From Candidatus Scybalocola faecavium (GTDB taxonomy: Bacteria > Bacillota > Clostridia > Lachnospirales > Lachnospiraceae): DNA of 64,000 nucleotides. A program made the position numbers and the translations under genes. Numbering within the stretch: the stretch's first letter is position 1; each line of letters starts with the position of its first letter. Below, in pieces: positions 29,486-36,782 of the stretch. The stretch is from the NCBI GenBank assembly GCA_018713145.1, contig DVFP01000012.1:62001-126000 (forward strand). The letters are read 5' to 3'. The notes beneath the pieces were generated by a model, which was not told where the DNA came from, made no database searches, and was given only the letters and a program-made list of their open reading frames with translations.

Positions 29486-30170
29486 ATTTGCCAAGGAAGG
29501 GATCATGAAATTTATCGGACATCTGGATATAATGCGGTATTTTCAGAAAGCCTTCCGCCGAAGCGGCATTGATATTGCCTATTCTCAGGGATTTTCTCCT
29601 CATCAGCTCATTTCCTTTGCCGCTCCTTTAGGGGTGGGACTGACCAGCCGTGGGGAATATATGGATATTATGGTCCATTCTTCTAAGGATTCTCAGACCA
29701 TGATCCACCTTTTAAATAAGGAAATGGTGGAAGGGGTTGAGATCTTAAGCTGCCGCCGCATTGAGGATGAGACAAAAAATTCCAATGCTATGGCTATTTT
29801 GGCTGCCGCAGACTATGAGATCACCTTCCTGGATCCGAGAGATTTTAATGAAGCAGTAAAAGCGGCCTTTACATCTTTTATGGACCAGGAGCATATCCGG
29901 GTGATGAAAAAGACAAAAAAAAGTGAGAGAGAGGTGGACATCCGTCCTCTCATCTACCGTTATGAGATCCATGACCACCAGGTATTTTTCCGCCTCGCTA
30001 CGGGAAGTCTTGAAAATCTTAAACCGGAGTTTGTCATGGAAACTTTTATGGAGACTTTAGGAAAAACTTTTGAAGGAATCCCGGTGCAGATCTGCCGTCT
30101 GGAAATGTATGCCAAAGGGCCGGATGGAGGGTTTGTTTCCCTGGAAGATCTTGGCCATGACATAGTTTAA
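29469..30170 (+). CDS. TIGR03936 family (DUF2344) protein
   Basis: This 233-residue protein begins KLRIKFAKEGIMKFIGHLD and continues with RYFQKAFRRSGIDIAYSQGF and SPHQLISFAAPLGVG, which are diagnostic of TIGR03936/DUF2344. In many bacteria the domain is fused to the C-terminus of the radical SAM protein encoded just upstream, so the two probably work together. The function is unknown. The ATG at 29469 has GGGAGG eight bases upstream. Confidence 0.92.
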   Translation: MKLRIKFAKEGIMKFIGHLDIMRYFQKAFRRSGIDIAYSQGFSPHQLISFAAPLGVGLTSRGEYMDIMVHSSKDSQTMIHLLNKEMVEGVEILSCRRIEDETKNSNAMAILAAADYEITFLDPRDFNEAVKAAFTSFMDQEHIRVMKKTKKSEREVDIRPLIYRYEIHDHQVFFRLATGSLENLKPEFVMETFMETLGKTFEGIPVQICRLEMYAKGPDGGFVSLEDLGHDIV

Positions 30171-30184
30171 GGAGGTTTTGCTTC

Positions 30185-31429
30185 ATGGGAATCCCCCAAA
30201 ATTATCTGGTCATCCTCCGATGGAAATCCCGGATCATGACCGGGGTTTATGAGAATGACCGGCTGGCTGAGGTTTTCTTTGATGATGAAAAAAACAGTAT
30301 CCTTGGGAATATTTATGTGGGCAAGGTAAAAAATGTAGTAAAAAATATTAATGCGGCCTTTGTTGATATTGGCAATGGCCAGAAGGGGTATTATTCCCTT
30401 ACGGAAAATACAAAGCATTTTTTCTTAAATCCCAAAAAAAGCGACGCCCTTGTCCCGGGCGATGAGCTTTTAGTCCAGGTGATCAAGGAGCCGGTAAAGT
30501 CAAAGCCGGCTATGCTCACCTCCAATATCCACCTGACCGGCCAGGATCTGGTGCTGACGGCAAATAAGCCTGCTGTAGGAATTTCCGCAAAGATCACCGA
30601 TGACAGTGAGCGGCATCATTTAAAAACCCTGCTGGAGTCAAAGATCACCGCAGCGTATGGCTTTATCGCCCGGACCCATGCCCGTGAGGTTAAAGACGCG
30701 GCCCTGCTTTCAGAGGCAGACCGCCTGGCGGGAGAATTTCAGGAGCTTTTGCGCCGGGCCTCCTTCACCTCCTGCTTTTCAAAGCTGTACTCTGCTGTGC
30801 CTTCTTATATTCAGTACATTTTAAGTCATCCCGGCCTGGAAAAAGTCACTACAGATATTCCTTCTATCTATGAGGAAATCTGTCAGGCAATTCAGGCCGG
30901 GAATTGTTCCGTACCAGTAACCTTGTACCAGGATGAAAGCTGGCCTTTAGTCAAGGTGAAAAGCCTTCAGACCCAGCTCCAGCGGGCTCTGGTGCCCCAG
31001 GTGTGGCTGAAATCCGGCGGCTTTCTTGTAATCCAGCCTACAGAGGCCATGGTGGTCATTGATGTAAATACCGGGCGCTATACAGGAAAAAAAGCGGCCC
31101 AGGATACTTATTTTAAGATTAATATGGAGGCAGCCGGGGAGATTGCCTGGCAGGTGCGCCTTAGGAATCTTTCCGGGATCATTATTATTGACTTTATTGA
31201 TATGAAGGACGCCGGGATGCGGCGCCAGCTTTTTGAGTATTTAAAGGAGCTGGTACAGGCGGATCCGGTAAAAACCGTTGTTGTGGACACCACACGGCTG
31301 AACCTGGTGGAAATGACCCGGAAAAAGGAACGCAAGCCCCTCCATGAATTAATGGCAGAGCCATGCCCTAAGTGTAAAGGTATGGGTTTTGTATATGATC
31401 TGTCAGATGTGGGAGGCAGTGATGAATAG
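30185..31429 (+). CDS. rng: Ribonuclease E/G family protein
   Basis: This 414-residue protein has an S1-like RNA-binding domain at about 35-105 (GNIYVGKVKNVVKNINAAFV and GQKGYYSL). The catalytic region includes MVVIDVNTGRYTGKK and GIIIIDFIDM, whose aspartates bind the magnesium, followed by KTVVVDTTRLNLVEMTRKK. A CPKCKG zinc-link motif lies near the C-terminus. It is the short RNase G-like form and would process rRNA or mRNA. TAAGGAGG precedes the ATG. Confidence 0.93.
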   Translation: MGIPQNYLVILRWKSRIMTGVYENDRLAEVFFDDEKNSILGNIYVGKVKNVVKNINAAFVDIGNGQKGYYSLTENTKHFFLNPKKSDALVPGDELLVQVIKEPVKSKPAMLTSNIHLTGQDLVLTANKPAVGISAKITDDSERHHLKTLLESKITAAYGFIARTHAREVKDAALLSEADRLAGEFQELLRRASFTSCFSKLYSAVPSYIQYILSHPGLEKVTTDIPSIYEEICQAIQAGNCSVPVTLYQDESWPLVKVKSLQTQLQRALVPQVWLKSGGFLVIQPTEAMVVIDVNTGRYTGKKAAQDTYFKINMEAAGEIAWQVRLRNLSGIIIIDFIDMKDAGMRRQLFEYLKELVQADPVKTVVVDTTRLNLVEMTRKKERKPLHELMAEPCPKCKGMGFVYDLSDVGGSDE

Positions 31430-31928
31430 AAACGCATATTTAAAAATGACGGGCTTTTTTAAAGCGTCCAGGCAGCGGTATAATCTGCTGTTTATGGTCA
31501 GCCGGGTGTTTCCCTGGATCATTGCCGGGATTTACGGGATTTTGTGCATCCTGACCGCCCTGGCATGGCCTGGAAGGCTGGTGCGGTTTATGGGCGTGCC
31601 CCTGGCCGTATTTCTTCTGGTTACTGCCGCGAGAGTGGTGATCCACCGGAAAAGGCCTTATGAGACCTTTCGATTTACGCCCATCACTTTTCAGAAGAAG
31701 CCCAAAAAGGGAAAAAGCTTCCCCAGCCGTCATACGGCCAGCGCGGCGGTGATCGCGGCGGCTTGTATGTCCTTTGATATGCAGCTGGGACAGATCCTTC
31801 TGGTCATGGCTGTCCTTGTAGCCATTTCCCGGGTCCTTTGCGGCGTCCACTATATCAGCGATGTGGCAGCGGGCTTTGCTTTTGGTATAATTGTTGGAAT
31901 TATTGGGTTCTATCCGTTCATTTTCTGA
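31422..31928 (+). CDS. PAP2 family phosphatase
   Basis: This 168-residue membrane protein has the three PAP2 signatures: HRKRPYE at about 75-81, SFPSRHTAS at 99-107, and SRVLCGVHYISDV at 136-148 with His143 and Asp147. Such enzymes dephosphorylate lipid phosphates such as phosphatidic acid or undecaprenyl pyrophosphate. The ATG at 31422 follows GGGAGG and overlaps the rng stop. A second, diverged copy of the last 19 codons lies at 34333-34391, so the gene's 3' end marks an insertion point. Confidence 0.88.
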   Translation: MNRNAYLKMTGFFKASRQRYNLLFMVSRVFPWIIAGIYGILCILTALAWPGRLVRFMGVPLAVFLLVTAARVVIHRKRPYETFRFTPITFQKKPKKGKSFPSRHTASAAVIAAACMSFDMQLGQILLVMAVLVAISRVLCGVHYISDVAAGFAFGIIVGIIGFYPFIF

Positions 31929-31936
31929 TAATAATG
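31880..31936 (+). other. Left copy of duplicated PAP2 3' end (candidate attachment site)
   Basis: This 57-bp segment matches 34343-34399 at 47 of 57 positions without gaps. The last 17 bp, containing the stop codon and ATAATAATG, are identical. It forms the left boundary of cassette A. Confidence 0.7.
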
Positions 31937-31961
31937 TGCTGTTGAATATCAACATAACTAA

Positions 31962-32012
31962 AAGAAACAATCTAAGGCAGCAGATTAAAAATGCCTGTAG
32001 ATTGTTTCTTGT
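31962..32012 (+). terminator. Terminator after the PAP2 gene
   Basis: AAGAAACAATCTA pairs with TAGATTGTTTCTT, extended by AGGCA/TGCCT with one bulged base, and the stem is followed by a T-rich tail. Confidence 0.8.
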
Positions 32013-32120
32013 TTTGTGTAAAAAGAGCGTTTTCTTACAAAACTTTATCTATGGGAAGGCTTTCCCAATTTTTCATAAAACTGCGGTATGCATTATTAGT
32101 AAAATATATGTCAAATAAAC

Positions 32121-32141
32121 ATTTTCTACCCCCATGCACAA
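32121..32141 (+). promoter_or_regulatory. Upstream box shared by cassettes A and B (copy A)
   Basis: ATTTTCTACC followed by CCCATGCACAA recurs almost exactly at 35331-35350 upstream of cassette B. It is probably a binding site for a common regulator, though no regulator gene is evident. Confidence 0.5.
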
Positions 32142-32226
32142 TAAAAAAAGTAGAAACTCCCCTCTTTTTCGGCACCATATCTAATTTACCTTAAACATCC
32201 ATCTTTTTGTGATATAAAACCAAAAT

Positions 32227-32262
32227 ATTTTTTCTTAAACCATTGAAATTTTTTCTTAAACC
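32227..32262 (+). repeat. Tandem operator-like direct repeat
   Basis: ATTTTTTCTTAAACC occurs at 32227-32241 and 32248-32262, a spacing of 21 bp or two helical turns, ending just before the promoter. This is the geometry expected for a dimeric or cooperative activator. Confidence 0.6.
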
Positions 32263-32266
32263 TTCC

Positions 32267-32295
32267 TTTTATGGTGTTTGTCCAGACGGTATACT
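32267..32295 (+). promoter_or_regulatory. Candidate promoter of cassette A
   Basis: TTTTAT and TATACT lie 17 bp apart, preceded by TTCC. The same TTCCTTTTAT-N17-TATAAT arrangement occurs before cassette B. The poor -35 suggests a need for an activator. Confidence 0.55.
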
Positions 32296-32336
32296 TATCT
32301 ATGTAATACAATAAAAAATATAAGGAGGCAAGTATA

Positions 32337-32873
32337 ATGAATTATTATATTGCAGATCTCCATTTGGGTCATAGCCGTATTATCGGGCTGGATGGCAGGC
32401 CATTTGCGGATGTGGATGAGATGGACCGAGTCTTGATGGGAAATTGGAACAGAAAAGTAGGGCCAGATGATGATGTGTACATTTTAGGTGATTTTTGCTA
32501 TAGAGCAAAAAAAAATCCAGCTTGGTACTTACAAAGACTATCAGGAAAGAAGCACTTAATTCAGGGAAACCATGATAGCCATCTGATCAATAATCCGGAG
32601 GCCATGGGTTTTATTGAATCTGTAGATAAGATGCTTCTTGTTAAGGATCAGGGTGAGCGCATTGTCCTCTGTCATTTTCCTATTGCCCAATGGAATGGTT
32701 TTTTCAGAGGCGCCTGGCATATATACGGTCATATACATCAGAAAAAAGACTGTACTTCTGAATATATGGAATCACTTCCCCGGGCTTTAAATGCCGGATG
32801 TATGCTTCACAATTATGAACCGGTCAGCTTTAAAGAACTGGTGTTACAGTGTGGGAAGGAGATGGTGTTATGA
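32337..32873 (+). CDS. Metallophosphoesterase (calcineurin-like)
   Basis: This 178-residue protein has all the blocks of the calcineurin-like fold: Asp7 and His9 (IADLHLGH), Asp52 (LGDF), Asn78-His79-Asp80 (GNHD), His113 (LCHFP) and His132/His134 (YGHIH). These bind two metals and hydrolyse phosphoesters. The small size and LHLGH motif resemble the subgroup often annotated as phosphoesterase or RNA-repair-associated. The substrate is unknown. It is the first gene of cassette A and overlaps the next gene by ATGA, with AAGGAGG upstream. Confidence 0.88.
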   Translation: MNYYIADLHLGHSRIIGLDGRPFADVDEMDRVLMGNWNRKVGPDDDVYILGDFCYRAKKNPAWYLQRLSGKKHLIQGNHDSHLINNPEAMGFIESVDKMLLVKDQGERIVLCHFPIAQWNGFFRGAWHIYGHIHQKKDCTSEYMESLPRALNAGCMLHNYEPVSFKELVLQCGKEMVL

Positions 32874-33397
32874 AAATAGTGGAACTAAAAGCAGAGCGAA
32901 TGAAGATTTACTTTATGCTATGCAGTGATAACCTATATGGTCCCCTATTTGACAAGGAATATTTTGGAATAGATATGCTTTTCTATAACCGGGAGCAAGC
33001 AGAAGGGCTGATCCGGAAAAATATTCCGGAAAATATCCCAATGGCTAAGCGGTTGCTTAAACGTTTTGATGATATAACCCGTATAATTAAAGAATCTGAT
33101 GAAAAAACTTATATTGATGTATATGGGATACGGCTGAATATAGCTACAGCACGTAAGTATATGGGAGAATCTACGGATTACTATTGTATAGATACTGATG
33201 AGATGATCGGTTTTTACGAGCAAGACTTTACGTGTCATGGATTTTTGGGCTTTGAGCAAAAGAAGCTTCTGGATGAATGTGATATTAGCAATATTGAATG
33301 GTATTTACGGCTGAAAGCTGCGGTGGCAATTTCAGATGTTATGACGGAAGTGGATTGTGATAACGGCAGTTTTTTCAGCAGATGGGACAATGAATAA
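32870..33397 (+). CDS. Unknown protein, cassette A member of a paralogous pair
   Basis: I do not recognise a named family in this 175-residue protein. It is clearly homologous to the protein at 38027-38560: both start MKIVEL-x-AERMK, share a central IATARKY block (near residue 94) and end with WYLxLKxAVAISD. No membrane helix, signal peptide or metal motif is visible; a helical, cytosolic adaptor-like protein is possible. Its start overlaps the phosphoesterase stop, so it is translationally coupled. The presence of one copy in each cassette suggests a shared core component. Confidence 0.75.
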   Translation: MKIVELKAERMKIYFMLCSDNLYGPLFDKEYFGIDMLFYNREQAEGLIRKNIPENIPMAKRLLKRFDDITRIIKESDEKTYIDVYGIRLNIATARKYMGESTDYYCIDTDEMIGFYEQDFTCHGFLGFEQKKLLDECDISNIEWYLRLKAAVAISDVMTEVDCDNGSFFSRWDNE

Positions 33398-33421
33398 ATT
33401 CAGGAAGGAAGGCAAGGACCT

Positions 33422-34327
33422 ATGACAGTATTTGATTTTTTTAAGAAATTTATACCAGGAATTGAATTCAATCAAGATTCTGTAGGAAACCTTTATATTT
33501 ATAGCGTAGAGCATTATCCTGCTTCAGATCTGAAGCCGCTGGCAGAATGTATTACGGAGGATTATATTTTAATTTCCCACAAGAAGGCTCAGAGACTATT
33601 CCAGATACAGATTATCGCTGACGACGATATGCTGTTCTATGATTCAGATGTGCGCCGCCCTTATTACCGGATGAGGGGGAAACAAGTGACCAGGGAACAG
33701 GCGTTTGAAATTATCCGCAGAACCGATACCTTTTTTTCTTGGGAATTACATCTGAAAAATAAAGATTATCTGGACAGTATTCATTTTAATAATTGGATCA
33801 TCTTAAAAAATCATTATCCGGCGGGATATGGGTGGATACATACCGATGGAACGGTGGGACTTAACGGCATCACACAGACATATCCCAATGCATGGGAATT
33901 TGTCGTAGAGTGGCTCATCAATTTAACCGAATTCCCTTATCTGGATTTAATGATCGCAGTGACAAGCTGGAACGAGATGGCTCCGGAGTTTTGGGAAAAA
34001 ATGTGGGAACAGGATAGCAGTGTTGATTGGGATGATGTTGAATATTCGTATGATAAGGACTTTTATTCCCATATAGATATTGGTATTTATGTCCATGAAA
34101 ATACAATAGAGCTTTTAAATCCCCAAAACGCTTTACGAATGTATCGAAAGTACGAAAAACTTCACGAAGGCCAAGAACGGGAAAAATATCAAACCCGATA
34201 TTACCAAAATCGCCATATTGTCCAGGTTGATGAGGCTTTCTTAAAAAAGTGCTTTGAAAAATATGGCCTTGATGTGGAGAAAACCTGGGACCAATGTAAG
34301 TATATGGTGTGGAATGGAAAATCCTAA
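33422..34327 (+). CDS. Unknown 301-residue protein, last gene of cassette A
   Basis: I do not recognise this protein. It is acidic and rich in aromatic residues (many Trp and Tyr, for example AYPNAW-like and WNEMAPEFWEKMW), with no signal peptide, membrane helix or catalytic motif that I can name. AGGAAGG precedes the ATG at 33422. It has no homologue in cassette B. Its position, directly downstream of the conserved small protein and just before the PAP2 remnant, suggests a variable effector or recognition component, but that is speculation. Confidence 0.7.
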   Translation: MTVFDFFKKFIPGIEFNQDSVGNLYIYSVEHYPASDLKPLAECITEDYILISHKKAQRLFQIQIIADDDMLFYDSDVRRPYYRMRGKQVTREQAFEIIRRTDTFFSWELHLKNKDYLDSIHFNNWIILKNHYPAGYGWIHTDGTVGLNGITQTYPNAWEFVVEWLINLTEFPYLDLMIAVTSWNEMAPEFWEKMWEQDSSVDWDDVEYSYDKDFYSHIDIGIYVHENTIELLNPQNALRMYRKYEKLHEGQEREKYQTRYYQNRHIVQVDEAFLKKCFEKYGLDVEKTWDQCKYMVWNGKS

Positions 34328-34332
34328 TTACG

Positions 34333-34391
34333 GCAGGCTGCTTTTTGATATAATTGTTGAAATTATTAAGCTGAATCCAATAATTTTCTGA
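34333..34391 (+). pseudogene. Remnant of the PAP2 gene 3' end
   Basis: In frame, this segment reads GRLLFDIIVEIIKLNPIIF-stop, matching the real PAP2 end GFAFGIIVGIIGFYPFIF-stop. At the DNA level 34343-34399 is 82% identical to 31880-31936 at a constant offset of 2,463 bp. It has no start and follows the stop of the preceding gene, so it is a displaced gene fragment marking the right edge of an insertion. Confidence 0.75.
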
Positions 34392-34400
34392 TAATAATGC

Positions 34401-34429
34401 TTTAATTTTCATAAAGCCCATGGTATAAT
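34401..34429 (+). promoter_or_regulatory. Candidate promoter of the cytidylate-kinase-like gene
   Basis: TTTAAT and TATAAT are separated by 17 bp, about 115 bp upstream of the start codon and just after the PAP2 remnant. The -10 is perfect and the -35 is weak. Confidence 0.45.
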
Positions 34430-34542
34430 ATTACTATAAAAGCCGTATCATCTGACCGGATAAGATGGCATATTTACCAGTGTCATTGCCCGGTCGTGAG
34501 AGCGCTTTGAATAATTAAAGAAACGATAAAGGGGGTTTTCTT

Positions 34543-35172
34543 ATGAGCAGAAATATCGTTATTACCATCGGCAGAGAGTTTGGCAGCGGCGGCCGTGAGA
34601 TTGGACAGAAGGTTGCCAAGACCTTGGGCATCAGTTTTTACGATAAAAATTTGATCGAGATTGCCGCGCAAAAAAGTGGGATTAATTCGGATCTTCTTTA
34701 TCAGGCTGATGAGAAGGCGTCCAATCCGTTTTTCAGCGCCTACCTTCCCACAGGAACGGACTACGGCACAGTAAATGACCGGCTTTTTTGGACCCAGTCC
34801 GCGATTATTAAGGATTTAGCTACCAAAGAGTCCTGCGTGATCGTAGGGAGGTGTTCCGATTATGTCCTTGAAGACTTTGACAACTGTATGCATATCTACA
34901 TCTTTGCTCCGCTGCCAAAACGGATTGAACGCATCAAAGACCGTTATCTTATTGAAACAGATGCGGCAGCCCGCAAGGAGATTGCCAGAACCGACAAGAT
35001 CCGCCGTTCTTATTATCAGTATTACACCGACCGCAAATGGGGCGGAGTAGACGGAAAGACTATGGCTATCGACAGCAGCTTTTACGGCATAGATGGCACG
35101 GTAGATCTGATCGTTAACATGGTCCACAAAAAGTGGCCGGATTTTGTATCCCCTGAAAAAGCAGAAGAATAA
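34543..35172 (+). CDS. Cytidylate kinase-like family protein
   Basis: This 209-residue protein has the P-loop-like start ITIGREFGSGGREIGQKVAK and the pattern of the cytidylate-kinase-like family (Pfam Cytidylate_kin2), which is widespread in Lachnospiraceae and of unknown substrate. A later IVGRCSDYVLED block and the basic RIKDRYLIETD region fit a nucleotide-kinase lid. AAAGGGGG precedes the ATG. It lies between cassettes A and B, with its own promoter and terminator, so it is likely a resident gene. A second family member is encoded at 60770-61381. Confidence 0.85.
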   Translation: MSRNIVITIGREFGSGGREIGQKVAKTLGISFYDKNLIEIAAQKSGINSDLLYQADEKASNPFFSAYLPTGTDYGTVNDRLFWTQSAIIKDLATKESCVIVGRCSDYVLEDFDNCMHIYIFAPLPKRIERIKDRYLIETDAAARKEIARTDKIRRSYYQYYTDRKWGGVDGKTMAIDSSFYGIDGTVDLIVNMVHKKWPDFVSPEKAEE

Positions 35173-35230
35173 AAGCTTGCCGGATAATGGCCGGGGCATG
35201 CAAACTTCTAAGGATTAACATTTAAAAAGA

Positions 35231-35296
35231 GGAGACAGTCCTGTGAAATTCAGATTTTTTTAGTCTGGAATTTTTGAAGGATTGTCTCCTTTTTTA
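35231..35296 (+). terminator. Terminator of the cytidylate-kinase-like gene
   Basis: GGAGACAGTCCT pairs with AGGATTGTCTCC (one G-T wobble) and is followed by six T residues. Confidence 0.85.
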
Positions 35297-35330
35297 CCTC
35301 ATGCACAAAAAATATGCTTCCCAGGAAGAA

Positions 35331-35350
35331 ATTTTCTACCCCATGCACAA
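35331..35350 (+). promoter_or_regulatory. Upstream box shared by cassettes A and B (copy B)
   Basis: ATTTTCTACCCCATGCACAA differs from the copy at 32121-32141 only by one C in a run. A further CATGCACAA at 35300 gives a direct repeat 42 bp apart. Confidence 0.5.
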
Positions 35351-35391
35351 ATGATCCACTAAAACAGAAAAAAATTTTTTTAAAAAGTTCC

Positions 35392-35420
35392 TTTTATCGG
35401 CTCTATCCGGAATCTATAAT
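35392..35420 (+). promoter_or_regulatory. Candidate promoter of cassette B
   Basis: TTTTAT and TATAAT are 17 bp apart and preceded by TTCC, as in cassette A, with a similar T-rich block just upstream. Confidence 0.6.
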
Positions 35421-35477
35421 ATTATCACAAAGAATTACTTTTTATAAAAACGAAGAAGTTAATGGAGGACCAAAACC

Positions 35478-36782
35478 ATGACCGAAGAAAAAAGAATTAG
35501 TCTGGCCAGTAAGTGTATAAAATCTCTGCAAAAAAAGATACTGAAAGGCCACCCCGGACTTATGGAGACAATGGCCTATCTTCAAATAAAGGCGAATCCC
35601 GGGGAACCATCCATGAGTACTGATGGAAAATCATTGTTTTATAATCCCGGGTATATTTTACAGAATCTAAAGCAGGGGAAAAAGGGTGAAGAAAATCTTC
35701 TATATATGTATATGCATATCTTGGTTCACTGTTTTTTAGGACATCCTGTAAATAAAATTCTTCAGGAGGATCCTGTCTATGACTGGTGGGCCGATTATGA
35801 AACGGAACGTTTCCTGAAAAAAATTTCAGGAAACGGCAAAAAAATCAAAAAAACAATAAGTTTTATGGATTCAATGGATATATTAGAGGATTATGAAAAT
35901 GTTTACGGTTCAAAAAGTCTTGTAAGGATGAGCAGGCGTTCTGAAGAAATAGCGAAAAATCTTGAAATCGTTGGGAAAAAATTGGCTTGTGACGATCATC
36001 ACCGTTGGAACTATGATCCTGATCAAATCCGGGAATGGAAAGTTATTTTTGAAAATTTGCTGAATTTCAGCAATTCTTCGGGAGAAACAGAGCAAAATAC
36101 AGGTGAGGTTGACGTGAAAGATGTTTCCATGGTTCAAGATCACGGATCAAACTATCGGAGACTTCTTGAAGCTTTGTGCAAAGAAATTAAAGAGCAGATC
36201 AACTTTGAAGATCTGGAGTATGATATGGGCATGTACATGACAGGAATTCGCCTCTATGGCAATCGTCCGCTGGTGGAGCCTTCAGAGAGTATAGAAATCT
36301 CAGCTTATAATGACCTGGTCATTGCTCTGGATGTTTCAGGGTCATGTACTCACTGGGCGGGAAGATTTTTGAGAGAAACTTTTAATATCCTGCGTGATGC
36401 AGGTATACGGGGCGGGGGATTCAGGATCTGGCTTTTGGAGTGTGATGATGAAATTCAAAGGCAGACTTTGATTACCGGAGAAGACGATATTCCGGAATTT
36501 TTTAGTTACAGGATCAGGGGATGGGGAGGAACGGATTTTGTTCCGGTATTCGAGCTTATTCAAAAGAAAAGAGAGGATGGGGAGATAGAACGTATTAGCG
36601 GCCTTATTTATCTCACAGACGGAGATGGAACTTATCCGGAAACAAAACCGGATTATCCCGTATTTTTTTTGATAACAGGACCATATGAGACAAGGATTCC
36701 GGATTGGATACAGACATTGGAGCTTACAGAAAGAGACATCGAAAAAATGGAGGATGAACATAATGTGCAAAATTTCTATTAA
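35478..36782 (+). CDS. VWA-like DUF2201 protein with degenerate metallopeptidase-like domain
   Basis: This 434-residue protein has the two-part layout of DUF2201: an N-terminal metallopeptidase-like domain and a C-terminal von Willebrand A-like domain. The MIDAS motif DVSGS starts at Asp285, followed by GGGTDF-like GWGGTDFVPVF and YLTDGDG. In the N-terminal domain the position of the usual HExxH reads H80-ILV-H84, so the catalytic Glu is replaced by Ile and peptidase activity is unlikely. DUF2201 proteins usually pair with a MoxR-type ATPase, which is encoded next with a 20-bp overlap. It should act in the cytosol as a metal-dependent adaptor for that ATPase. Confidence 0.88.
   Translation: MTEEKRISLASKCIKSLQKKILKGHPGLMETMAYLQIKANPGEPSMSTDGKSLFYNPGYILQNLKQGKKGEENLLYMYMHILVHCFLGHPVNKILQEDPVYDWWADYETERFLKKISGNGKKIKKTISFMDSMDILEDYENVYGSKSLVRMSRRSEEIAKNLEIVGKKLACDDHHRWNYDPDQIREWKVIFENLLNFSNSSGETEQNTGEVDVKDVSMVQDHGSNYRRLLEALCKEIKEQINFEDLEYDMGMYMTGIRLYGNRPLVEPSESIEISAYNDLVIALDVSGSCTHWAGRFLRETFNILRDAGIRGGGFRIWLLECDDEIQRQTLITGEDDIPEFFSYRIRGWGGTDFVPVFELIQKKREDGEIERISGLIYLTDGDGTYPETKPDYPVFFLITGPYETRIPDWIQTLELTERDIEKMEDEHNVQNFY

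Larger units (their letters stand above)
31929..32336 (+). other. Terminator and regulatory region upstream of cassette A
   Basis: This 408-bp region has no gene. It holds a terminator (31962-32012), an upstream box at 32121-32141, a tandem operator-like repeat (32227-32262) and a promoter (32267-32295). Confidence 0.65.
35173..35477 (+). other. Terminator and regulatory region upstream of cassette B
   Basis: This 305-bp region has no gene. It contains a terminator (35231-35296), two CATGCACAA copies (35300-35308 and 35342-35350) and the cassette B promoter (35392-35420). Confidence 0.6.
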
